Translations under genes and position numbers: made by a program
Notes under the pieces: model-generated
Told to the model about the DNA's origin: nothing
Databases searched by the model: none
Seen by the model: only the letters and a program-made list of their open reading frames with translations
Part shown: positions 1-6,578 of the stretch, in pieces
Layout: every line of letters starts with the position of its first letter
How positions within the stretch are numbered: the first letter of the stretch is position 1
Assembly: GCA_946481205.1 (NCBI GenBank)
Contig: CAMLNB010000060.1
Coordinates: forward strand, 1-17,135
DNA length: 17,135 bases
Origin: an uncultured Kangiella sp.
GTDB taxonomy: Bacteria; Pseudomonadota; Gammaproteobacteria; Enterobacterales; DSM-103792
Reading direction: 5' to 3'

Positions 1-2
1 TG

Positions 3-410
3 AACCGCAGCCAGCCGCTGATCATCATTGCCGGCGCCGATTACGGTCAGGGCAGTTCGCGTGACTGGGCCGCCAAAGGCGTGCGCCTGGCCGGCGTCGA
101 AGCGATTGTCGCCGAAGGTTTCGAGCGCATTCACCGCACCAACCTGATCGGCATGGGCGTGCTGCCGCTGGAATTCAAAGCCGGCGTCAACCGCAAAACG
201 CTCGGCCTCGACGGCACCGAAACTTACGACGTGCTCGGTGCCCGCAAACCGCGCGCGGATCTGACGCTGGTGATCAACCGCCGCAACGGTGAACGCGTTG
301 AAGTGAAAGTGACCTGCCGCCTCGACACCGCTGAAGAAGTCTCGATTTACGAAGCCGGCGGCGTGCTGCAGCGCTTTGCCCAAGACTTTTTGGAAGCGGC
401 GAACGCCTAA
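3..410 (+). CDS. acnD: 2-methylcitrate dehydratase AcnD (aconitase family), C-terminal part
   Basis: This is the C-terminal 135 residues of an aconitase-family Fe-S dehydratase, open to the left edge of the window. The swivel-domain signature GADYGQGSSRDWAAKG is readable at once (bases 33-80), followed by the GVEAIVAEGFERIHRTNLIGMGVLPLEF segment that closes the active site in aconitases. The sequence alone does not separate AcnA from AcnD. The call AcnD rests on prpF lying directly downstream, the usual order of the prpB-prpC-acnD-prpF operon. In that pathway AcnD dehydrates 2-methylcitrate to 2-methylaconitate during cytoplasmic propionate breakdown. The reading frame is intact to the TAA at 408-410. 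The fourth Fe-S domain and catalytic residues further upstream are outside the window. Confidence 0.88.
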   Translation, partial: NRSQPLIIIAGADYGQGSSRDWAAKGVRLAGVEAIVAEGFERIHRTNLIGMGVLPLEFKAGVNRKTLGLDGTETYDVLGARKPRADLTLVINRRNGERVEVKVTCRLDTAEEVSIYEAGGVLQRFAQDFLEAANA

Positions 411-433
411 CTAATGGTTCAGCAGTGTGCAGT

Positions 434-473
434 GCGTCCGTTACCCTTCGACAAGCTCTGGGTGAACGGACGC
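434..473 (-). repeat. dispersed palindromic repeat, copy 1 (GAGCTTGTCGAA family)
   Basis: Bases 434-446 pair with 460-473 (arms GCGTCCGTTACCC and GGGTGAACGGACGC, one bulged base). Read on the minus strand the loop contains AGAGCTTGTCGAA, the core of a repeat widespread in proteobacterial genomes. It lies in the acnD-prpF gap, oriented opposite to copy 2. Confidence 0.75.
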
Positions 474-496
474 TGATTGATTGATCGATAACCCGA

Positions 497-541
497 TTGA
501 TTCCGTTCGTGATGAACCTGTCGAACCACGAACGGAATCAA
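497..541 (+). repeat. dispersed palindromic repeat, copy 2
   Basis: Bases 497-511 (TTGATTCCGTTCGTG) and 527-541 form a perfect 15-bp inverted repeat around a 15-base loop. It shares CCGTTC and CTGTCGAA with copy 1, but the inner arm bases differ and are compensated on the other arm. The palindrome would sit in the leader of prpF and explains why the reading frame stays open upstream of the real start. Confidence 0.78.
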
Positions 542-562
542 ACTCAATTTAGCGGAATTGCT

Positions 563-1759
563 ATGACCCAAGCGCAAATCAAAATTCCCGCCATGTATAT
601 GCGCGGTGGCACCAGCAAAGGCGTGTTTTTCCGGCTGCAGGATTTGCCGAAAGCCGCGCAAGTGCCCGGCCCGGCCCGCGATGCCTTGCTGATGCGCGTG
701 ATCGGCAGCCCGGATCCGTACGGCAAGCACACAGACGGCATGGGCGGCGCTACCTCGAGCACCAGCAAGTGCGTGATCATCGGCAAGAGCAGCAAGCCGG
801 ATCACGATGTCGACTATCTGTACGGACAGATCTCGATCGATCAGGCCTTCGTCGACTGGAGCGGCAATTGCGGCAACCTGAGCACCGCAGTCGGTCCGTT
901 TGCGATTGCCAACGGCTTTATCGATTCGGCACGACTGCCGCGTGACGGCATGTTCGCCGTCAAGGTCTGGCAGGCGAATATCGGCAAGACCATCATCGTG
1001 CACGTGCCGATCCAGAACGGCGAAGTACAGGAAATCGGCGACTTCGAACTCGACGGCGTGACCTTTCCGGCCGCCGAGATCGTGCTCGAATTTATCGACC
1101 CGGCCGATGAAGGCGAAGGCGATGCCGGTGGCTCGATGTTCCCGACCGGCAATCTGGTCGATGATCTGGACGTGCCGGGCATCGGCACCCTGAAAGCCAC
1201 GATGATCAACGCCGGCATCCCGACCATTTTCGTCAACGCCAAGGACATCGGCTACACCGGCACCGAACTGCAGGACGCGATCAACAGCGACAGCAAGGCA
1301 CTCGCGATGTTCGAAACACTGCGTGCGCACGGCGCGGTCAAGATGGGCCTCATCAAGGACATTTCGGAAGCCGGCAAGCGCCAGCACACTCCAAAAATCG
1401 CCTTCGTCGCACCGGCAACCGATTACAAGGCATCGAGCGGCAAGCTGATCGCGAAAACCGACATCGATCTCTGCGTACGCGCACTCTCCATGGGCAAACT
1501 GCACCACGCCATGATGGGCACTGCCGCGGTCGCAATCGGTACCGCCGCGGCGATTCCGGGCACGCTGGTCAACCTCGCTGCTGGCGGCGGCAAGCGTGAA
1601 GCCGTGCGCTTTGGTCACCCGTCCGGCACGCTGCGCGTCGGTGCGCAGGCCGAGCAAGAGAACGGTCAATGGGTTGTGCGCAAAGCGATCATGAGCCGCA
1701 GTGCACGGGTGCTGATGGAAGGCAACGTGCGTGTGCCCGCTCTTGATGTTTACCGCTGA
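563..1759 (+). CDS. prpF: 2-methylaconitate cis-trans isomerase PrpF
   Basis: This 398-residue protein matches the PrpF family over its whole length. PrpF isomerises the 2-methylaconitate made by AcnD so that aconitase can hydrate it to 2-methylisocitrate in the methylcitrate cycle. The N-terminal MYMRGGTSKGVFF motif (residues 11-23) and the SGNCGNLS motif (100-107) are typical. The catalytic pair described for the Shewanella enzyme (Lys73 and Cys107) corresponds to K69 and C103 here, with the same spacing. I chose ATG 563: the frame stays open upstream to a TTG at 497, but that stretch is a palindromic repeat, and 398 residues fits the family. No strong ribosome binding site is visible. The gene is probably co-transcribed with acnD and ends at the terminator at 1819-1851. 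Confidence 0.95.
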   Translation: MTQAQIKIPAMYMRGGTSKGVFFRLQDLPKAAQVPGPARDALLMRVIGSPDPYGKHTDGMGGATSSTSKCVIIGKSSKPDHDVDYLYGQISIDQAFVDWSGNCGNLSTAVGPFAIANGFIDSARLPRDGMFAVKVWQANIGKTIIVHVPIQNGEVQEIGDFELDGVTFPAAEIVLEFIDPADEGEGDAGGSMFPTGNLVDDLDVPGIGTLKATMINAGIPTIFVNAKDIGYTGTELQDAINSDSKALAMFETLRAHGAVKMGLIKDISEAGKRQHTPKIAFVAPATDYKASSGKLIAKTDIDLCVRALSMGKLHHAMMGTAAVAIGTAAAIPGTLVNLAAGGGKREAVRFGHPSGTLRVGAQAEQENGQWVVRKAIMSRSARVLMEGNVRVPALDVYR

Positions 1760-1818
1760 CAGCGGATACATCGCTACCGTCATCTGCGCGGCGGATCGCG
1801 TTACATGCGGATGATTGC

Positions 1819-1851
1819 AGAGGGGCTCCTGATTGGAGCCCCTCTTTTTTT
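1819..1851 (+). terminator. rho-independent terminator after prpF
   Basis: A perfect 11-bp stem (AGAGGGGCTCC, 1819-1829, with 1835-1845), a five-base loop TGATT and a run of seven T (1845-1851). It begins 60 bases past the prpF stop and closes the prp operon. Confidence 0.95.
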
Positions 1852-1913
1852 GCACGTACTGCATTCCGCTTCAAGAATGGCTGTCAGCGTGACGCAGCCG
1901 ATTACGATTGCAA

Positions 1914-1935
1914 CACGCCGAGCCACGCTCGCGTG
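1914..1935 (-). terminator. possible hairpin terminator after the 1945-2400 gene
   Basis: CACG-C-CGAGC (1914-1923) pairs with GCTCG-CGTG (1927-1935) around a three-base loop with one bulge. It lies just past the stop of the minus-strand gene but has no T run in that direction, so it is only terminator-like. Confidence 0.3.
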
Positions 1936-1944
1936 ATTGGCGCC

Positions 1945-2400
1945 TTATTGCGCTGCCGCCACCGCCATCAATTCACAGCGACAGTTCAAACTCAGCTCGT
2001 TCAGCTCAGCTTGTACCAGCCTCAATGGCTGCTTTTCAAACACCAGCACGCTTGGTAGTGGTGCGGACTCACCCGCTTCAGCCGCTGGGCGAATAACAAC
2101 ATCGACATACCAGCGGTCTGCGCGCCGAAACGTGTCACCGATGAAAACTTCGGCCGCTAGCGGCAAGAGCTCGTTTGGCTGCTGCAGGCTCACCTCCAGA
2201 TGGCTGCTCTGCAACAGTTGCGGCCAGTACCGTTGAATCTGCAACAGCAAGGTGTCGGTGAGAGTCACATCAATGTTCGGATCCGTGCCCAGAAAAACCA
2301 TGTTCCGTTCCTCCCGATTGACGACGCATTGTCCGGCAAATCTGCCATCGAATCGACCTGCCTGTGGTCGGCTACTTGTCTTGTGTTGAAAGGCTTGCAT
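1945..2400 (-). CDS. hypothetical protein downstream of the MBL-fold hydrolase
   Basis: A 151-residue protein that I do not recognise. It has no signal peptide and no membrane segment. The middle (about residues 40-110) alternates charged and hydrophobic residues as in a small alpha/beta fold, and the C-terminus is EFxCRCELMAVAAAQ-like with two close cysteines. ATG 2400 is chosen because GTGAGGTG lies 6-7 bases upstream and the start falls 10 bases after the stop of the hydrolase gene. An open extension to 2469 would overlap that gene. The tight spacing indicates one operon and translational coupling with the hydrolase. A downstream ATG (MVFLGTDP) is an alternative start. Function is unknown. 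Confidence 0.7.
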   Translation of the reverse strand: MQAFQHKTSSRPQAGRFDGRFAGQCVVNREERNMVFLGTDPNIDVTLTDTLLLQIQRYWPQLLQSSHLEVSLQQPNELLPLAAEVFIGDTFRRADRWYVDVVIRPAAEAGESAPLPSVLVFEKQPLRLVQAELNELSLNCRCELMAVAAAQ

Positions 2401-2410
2401 GTTGTTCACC

Positions 2411-3535
2411 TCACTCCACCACGGCCAGTTGTTCGCTGACTGAGGACTCTGTTTCCAGCAGCAGGTCACGCCACCAGCGAGTCGCCATATGCGGTTGCTT
2501 CAGGTTCAGCATTTCGCCCATCATCGGCGTGGTCAGCGCGACATTGTTTTGCTCAGCGAGAGCATTGATGCGATCAAACGGATCGTGCCAACTGTGCATC
2601 GCCAGATCGAACGTGCCGTTGTGGATCGGCAACAACCAGCGGCCGCGCAGATCCAGATGCGCCTGCAGGGTCTCATTCGGCTGCATGTGAATGTCTGGCC
2701 ATTTCGGATCGTAGGCACCGGTTTCCATCAGCGTGACGTCAAACGGGCCGTATTTGTCGCCAATGGTTTTGAAGCCGTCGAAGTAGCCGGTGTCGCCGCT
2801 GAAAAACACGCGCAGATCGTCGTCAAGAATCACCCATGACGCCCACAGCGTTTTGTTGCCATCGAGCAAGCCGCGACCGGAAAAATGCTGCGACGGTGTT
2901 GCAATCAAACGTACCCCAGCAATCTCGGTGCCCTGCCACCAGTCGAACTGCTGCACTTTGCTGGCCGCGATGCCCCAGTCGATCAGCCGATCGCCGACGC
3001 CGAGCGGCGCCAGAAACACCTCGGTTTTGGCTGCGAGCGCACGCACGGTGTCGTAATCGAGATGATCGTAATGATCGTGCGACAAGATTACCGCCGCGAT
3101 CGGCGGCAGATCCTCCAACGCAATCGGCGGTGCATGAAAGCGTTTGGGTCCCATCCACTGAAACGGCGATGCCCGCTCGGAAAACACCGGATCGGTCAGC
3201 CAGAACTTGCCACGCAATTTCAACAAAATGGTCGAGTGCCCGAGCCGGAACAGACTGCCATCCGGCGCCGATTCCAATCGGGCGCGGGTGATGGTTTCCA
3301 CCGGCACCGGCACGCTTGGCATGGTGTTGCTCGGCTTGTTGAACAGGAAATCCCAGAACACCCCGACGGTTTCAGCAAAGCCAAGCTGCTTGACCGCTAC
3401 CGGGTTCTCGAACTTGCGCTCGCCGTGCTGCGGCGAATCGACATAGGGCATGGACTGACAGGCAGTCAGGCAAAGGGTGGCGGTCATGGTGGTGGCTCCG
3501 AGCAGCAGCAACAGATGGCGGTACGAGCGTTTCAT
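2411..3535 (-). CDS. MBL-fold metallo-hydrolase, lipoprotein (NAPE-PLD/UlaG-like)
   Basis: A 374-residue metallo-beta-lactamase-fold hydrolase. The zinc motif HxHxDH reads SHDHYDHLD (H153, H155, D157, H158). Further metal-ligand candidates are H217 (in QHFSGRG) and D248 (in SGDTGY), and an IHNGTFDL segment follows. FRLGHSTILLK and TDPVFSERASPF near residues 97-125 are typical of the branch that includes NAPE-hydrolysing phospholipase D and UlaG-like lactonases. The true substrate cannot be read from sequence. The N-terminus is a lipoprotein signal: KRSYRH, a hydrophobic stretch, then the lipobox LTAC with C26, so the enzyme is probably membrane-anchored outside the cytoplasm. ATG 3535 gives this clean signal peptide; a GTG at 3580 in the same frame lies inside the operator region and is less likely. 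The gene is divergent from tetR and probably repressed by it. Confidence 0.88.
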   Translation of the reverse strand: MKRSYRHLLLLLGATTMTATLCLTACQSMPYVDSPQHGERKFENPVAVKQLGFAETVGVFWDFLFNKPSNTMPSVPVPVETITRARLESAPDGSLFRLGHSTILLKLRGKFWLTDPVFSERASPFQWMGPKRFHAPPIALEDLPPIAAVILSHDHYDHLDYDTVRALAAKTEVFLAPLGVGDRLIDWGIAASKVQQFDWWQGTEIAGVRLIATPSQHFSGRGLLDGNKTLWASWVILDDDLRVFFSGDTGYFDGFKTIGDKYGPFDVTLMETGAYDPKWPDIHMQPNETLQAHLDLRGRWLLPIHNGTFDLAMHSWHDPFDRINALAEQNNVALTTPMMGEMLNLKQPHMATRWWRDLLLETESSVSEQLAVVE

Positions 3536-3575
3536 GGTGATTGGCCTGGGCGGTGGGTCGGCTCGAAAAGCAAAG

Positions 3576-3630
3576 TACACTGCACGGTGTAGTTTTGTAA
3601 AGCAAAAAGTAAACTGATTGGTGTAAACTG
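3576..3630. promoter_or_regulatory. operator-like repeats between the hydrolase gene and tetR
   Basis: TACAC-N6-GTGTA (3576-3591) is a 16-bp palindrome. GTAAACTG occurs twice in direct orientation at 3609-3616 and 3623-3630, 14 bases apart. All lie in the 121-base divergent gap. A TetR dimer binding here could control both directions. I cannot place the -10 and -35 boxes with confidence. Confidence 0.55.
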
Positions 3631-3656
3631 GGCAAAACCCCTACTTTGTTCGTGCC

Positions 3657-4361
3657 ATGGCCCGTCCCACCACCAGCAAAAACCCCGTATTTCGCGCCAA
3701 ACCGGGCGCCCCTGCGCCTCAGGCTGAGGTCGAGATCGAGACTGACGCTGCCACGCCGGCAGCGGCCCAGCGCATGACCGACCGCAAACGGGAAGCCATC
3801 ATCGAAGCCGCCGTCGAAGAATTTCGCGGTCATGGTTTTGAAGCGACCAGCATGGACCGCATCGCCAGCGCTGCCGGCGTTTCCAAGCGCACGGTGTACA
3901 ACCACTTCCCAAGCAAGGAAGTGCTGTTCGCGCAAATCCTGACTCAGCTGTATCACCGCATTCACGAGCAACTCGGTGTGCCCTATCGCGCCGACCGGCC
4001 GCTGCGTGAGCAGCTGGAAGAGTTGCTCTGGCAGAAAATGCAGTTGCTCAATGACAGCAACTTTATCGATCTGGCGCGCGTCGCCATTTCCGAAGCCATC
4101 CACTCGCCGGAGCGCGCCCAGGAAATGATCGCGCGCATGACCGAACGTGAAGAAGGCCTGACCATCTGGCTGCGTGCCGCGGTTGCTGATGGCAAGATCA
4201 AAAACATCGATCCGGTCTTTGCCGCACAACAAATTCAAGGATTGATCAAAGGTTTTGCATTCTGGCCGCAGATTTCGCTGGCGCAGCCACCGCTGCTACC
4301 CGCCATGCAGAAACAAGTCATTGATTCAGCAGTAGCGATGTTCCTGCGCAGCTACAGCTGA
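3657..4361 (+). CDS. TetR/AcrR family transcriptional regulator
   Basis: A 234-residue TetR-type repressor. The helix-turn-helix is DRIASAAGVSKRTVYNHFPSKEVLF (residues 67-91), preceded by the usual helix KREAIIEAAVEEFRGHGFEATS. The remainder is the all-helical ligand-binding and dimerisation domain, resembling the AefR-like C-terminal type. The first 40 residues, rich in Ala, Pro and charged residues, are an unusual extension. M40 (ATG 3774) would give a standard-length protein, so the start at 3657 is not certain, and neither start has a clear Shine-Dalgarno sequence. Being divergent from the hydrolase gene with palindromes between them, it most likely represses itself and that operon in response to a small ligand. 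Confidence 0.9.
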   Translation: MARPTTSKNPVFRAKPGAPAPQAEVEIETDAATPAAAQRMTDRKREAIIEAAVEEFRGHGFEATSMDRIASAAGVSKRTVYNHFPSKEVLFAQILTQLYHRIHEQLGVPYRADRPLREQLEELLWQKMQLLNDSNFIDLARVAISEAIHSPERAQEMIARMTEREEGLTIWLRAAVADGKIKNIDPVFAAQQIQGLIKGFAFWPQISLAQPPLLPAMQKQVIDSAVAMFLRSYS

Positions 4362-4391
4362 ATAAAACCGTTAATCACTGTGGATCGGGCA

Positions 4392-4856
4392 TTACTGCGG
4401 CTTTTCTTGGTACCCCGACACATGCGAAGCGACGGCGCGCCAAACGCCGTTCTGCTTGATCAGAATATTGGTGGAGCGGTATTCACCAATATACGCTCCG
4501 TCCTTGTTGCGACCGCGAATGGTGCCGGTGCCCGCGACAATGGCAGTGTCGCCACCGAAAATTTCCAAGCGTTCAATGGCAAAATTCAGCGAGTCATAGC
4601 CTGGCTTGTTGGCTGCAACCCATTTCAATTCTTCCGCCTTGGTTGACCAGTTGCCGTCACCATCAATCATCTTGAAATTGTCAGCCAGAATACGGTCGAG
4701 CAGCGCGACATCCTGCTCGCGATAAGCTTGCGGCCACAGCACTTGTTTGAGTTCACGCAGCACGCTTTCATCATCGCGCTGATCGCCAACGACCAACGGC
4801 ACGGCCAGCGCGCCCCACAGCAGCAAACCACTCGCCAACGCTTTGATGGCTGACAT
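4392..4856 (-). CDS. exported NTF2-like (DUF4440-type) protein
   Basis: A 154-residue protein with an N-terminal signal peptide (residues 1-24, hydrophobic core GLLLWGALAVPLVV) and an NTF2-like alpha/beta cone domain. Typical signs are the first helix with AYREQDVALLDRILADNFKMIDGDGN (45-69), a middle strand carrying FGGDTAIVAGTGTIRG, and the closing NGVWRAVASHVSGY strand. Proteins of this DUF4440/SnoaL-like kind bind small molecules or stabilise partners, and many have no known reaction. ATG 4856 is supported by AGAGGAC about 7-13 bases upstream. The gene converges on tetR (30 bases between the stops) and is divergent from gntR. Confidence 0.85.
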   Translation of the reverse strand: MSAIKALASGLLLWGALAVPLVVGDQRDDESVLRELKQVLWPQAYREQDVALLDRILADNFKMIDGDGNWSTKAEELKWVAANKPGYDSLNFAIERLEIFGGDTAIVAGTGTIRGRNKDGAYIGEYRSTNILIKQNGVWRAVASHVSGYQEKPQ

Positions 4857-5059
4857 GATCGCCGTCCTCTATAGCCCCCGATCACCGGATAAGCAGTGTA
4901 AGGAACGGTGATGACCACAGCGGCTCGCTGGTCGCAATCCCCTTTCGCTTCATCGCGTTTGGCGGGCTGGGCATCGACGGCATGCCTTGCCATCCCATCA
5001 TCAATCGCCGCATCGACGATCCCGTCAACGACCCCAGCAAGACTGGCAACAGCAGAGGC

Positions 5060-5109
5060 TTGACAGCTTTATCCGCCCGGCATACTGTACCAGCACAAAT
5101 AGTACAGTA
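5060..5109 (+). promoter_or_regulatory. promoter and inverted-repeat operator of the gntR-ABC operon
   Basis: TTGACA (5060-5065) is a perfect -35 box; 17 bases later comes TACTGT (5083-5088), a weak -10. The -10 lies inside the left half of a perfect inverted repeat, TACTGTAC (5083-5090) and GTACAGTA (5102-5109), spaced by 11 bases. The repeat fits an operator bound by the YtrA-type GntR protein encoded 11 bases further on, implying autorepression. Another GTAC follows at 5111-5114. Confidence 0.75.
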
Positions 5110-5119
5110 GGTACAAACC

Positions 5120-5530
5120 ATGTCCCGCACCACACCCCTGATGCTGCAGCTCAGCGCCGCCGATCCCCGCCCACTGATCAAACAGATCACCGACGGCATC
5201 CGCCGACAAATCGCCAGCGGCGAGCTGCCGATCGGCGCCCAGCTGCCCAGTGTCCGCGGCCTGGCCCAGCAGCTGACCATCAATCCGAACACCGTCGCCA
5301 AGGCCTACTCCGAGCTGAGCAACGAAGGCTGGCTCGACTCGCGACAAGGGCTGGGCTTGTTTGTCGCGGCACCGCGACAGCTGCTGTCGGATGCCGAGCG
5401 CGAGCGCCGGCTCGGTATGGCCATCGACCGCTTCACCTCGGATGTGGTCGGCCTCGGCTACCCCCTGGAAGACGTGCTCGGTCAACTCGAAACCGCGCTG
5501 GCGCCCTGTCTGAAAAAACGCAGCGCCTGA
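5120..5530 (+). CDS. GntR family regulator, YtrA subfamily
   Basis: A 136-residue regulator with an N-terminal winged helix (residues 17-83: PLIKQITDGIRRQIASGELPIGAQLPSVRGLAQQL, then NPNTVAKAYSELSNEGWL and the wing RQGLGLFV). A short helical tail of about 50 residues follows instead of a large effector domain. That small size is the mark of the YtrA subfamily, whose genes typically sit in front of ABC transporter genes and respond to cell-envelope stress or antibiotics. ATG 5120 starts 10 bases after the operator repeat; the leader would be short and has no strong Shine-Dalgarno. The ABC ATPase gene begins 79 bases after the stop, so it very probably regulates this operon. Confidence 0.92.
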   Translation: MSRTTPLMLQLSAADPRPLIKQITDGIRRQIASGELPIGAQLPSVRGLAQQLTINPNTVAKAYSELSNEGWLDSRQGLGLFVAAPRQLLSDAERERRLGMAIDRFTSDVVGLGYPLEDVLGQLETALAPCLKKRSA

Positions 5531-5609
5531 AACGTCGCATCCGAACACCACCAACTCACAACCCCTTACCGACCGCGGCATCACCGCAATACCGGAGAAA
5601 GGATTCACC

Positions 5610-6566
5610 ATGTCCGTACCGCAACTGCAGATCATCGACATCCGCGCGCCGGCACCGCAGCCGGCCAGCACGGATTACGTGATCGAAACCGAGGCGCTGA
5701 CGCTGCAATACGGCCGCAAACGCGCGCTGAATCAGCTCAGCCTGCGCATTCCGCGCGGTCGCATCCACGCCATCGTCGGCGCCAACGGCGCCGGCAAATC
5801 GTCGTTGTTCCGGATCCTGCTCGGCTTTCAGTCACCGACGGCAGGCACCGCGCGCATTCTTGGCCGCGACTGCAATGAGCTCACGCACCAAGATCGCAGC
5901 CGCATCGGCTTCGTCAATGAAGAACACAGCCTGCCGGCCTGGCTGCGAGTCGATGAAGTGGTGGCGATGCAACGCCGACTGTATCCGCACTGGAGTGACA
6001 GCCGTTATCGCAGCATCGTCGGTCACTTCAATGTGTTGCCGGATCAACGCATCAGCGAGCTATCACGTGGCGAACGTGCTGGCGTCAATTTGGCCATGGC
6101 GCTGGCGCAATCCCCGGAGTTGCTGATTCTCGATGAACCGACCCTGGGTCTCGATGTGGTCGCCAAACGTGCGTTTCTCGAAGCGGTGCTGTTCTCGGTC
6201 GACAGCAGTGATTGCACGATTCTCTATTGCTCGCACCAAATGGAAGAAATCGAGCGACTGGCCGACAACCTGATCATTCTCGAGCGCGGCGAACTCAAAC
6301 ACATGTCAGCGCCTGATGCCTTCTGCGAGCGCGTTGCGCTCTGGGTCGCGGAGTATCCGTTTGTTGCTCCCGAAGGCGAACCGCTGCCCGGGGTGCTGCA
6401 CGTGCAGCGCATCGACGGCCTGTTTCATTATCTGGTGCTCGATCAGGGCGACACCTTCGGCGCCCGGCTCGAAGCGCGCGGTGCTCGCCGCCATTATCGC
6501 GGCGCGGTCAGCCTCGATCACGCCGTCAACGCGTTTCTTGCCCGCAACCACGCGACGCCACAGTAA
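5610..6566 (+). CDS. ABC transporter ATP-binding protein (YtrB/CcmA-like)
   Basis: A 318-residue ABC ATPase. Walker A is GANGAGKS (residues 57-64), Walker B LLILDE (171-176) with the D-loop PTLGLD, and the H-loop histidine is H209 in YCSHQ. The signature is LSRGE (151-155) rather than LSGGQ, and the Q-loop position reads FVNEEHS, with N/E where glutamine is usual. About 80 residues after the nucleotide-binding domain form an extra C-terminal domain. ATG 5610 has GGAGAAAGG 7-15 bases upstream. It energises the membrane protein encoded 12 bases downstream, and the gntR in front points to an envelope-stress or peptide-type exporter of the Ytr kind. The substrate is unknown. The first 22 residues before the domain are a short extension. 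Confidence 0.93.
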   Translation: MSVPQLQIIDIRAPAPQPASTDYVIETEALTLQYGRKRALNQLSLRIPRGRIHAIVGANGAGKSSLFRILLGFQSPTAGTARILGRDCNELTHQDRSRIGFVNEEHSLPAWLRVDEVVAMQRRLYPHWSDSRYRSIVGHFNVLPDQRISELSRGERAGVNLAMALAQSPELLILDEPTLGLDVVAKRAFLEAVLFSVDSSDCTILYCSHQMEEIERLADNLIILERGELKHMSAPDAFCERVALWVAEYPFVAPEGEPLPGVLHVQRIDGLFHYLVLDQGDTFGARLEARGARRHYRGAVSLDHAVNAFLARNHATPQ

Positions 6567-6578
6567 CCGGAGCCAGTC

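Noticed and set aside
497..562. TTG start for a longer PrpF
   Set aside because: The added residues are the translated palindromic repeat; the family length fits the ATG at 563.
419..1864. 481-codon open frame on the minus strand opposite prpF
   Set aside because: It is a GC-skewed shadow of prpF: His/Arg/Ala-rich low-quality protein, it runs through the prpF terminator, and prpF is a clear family member.
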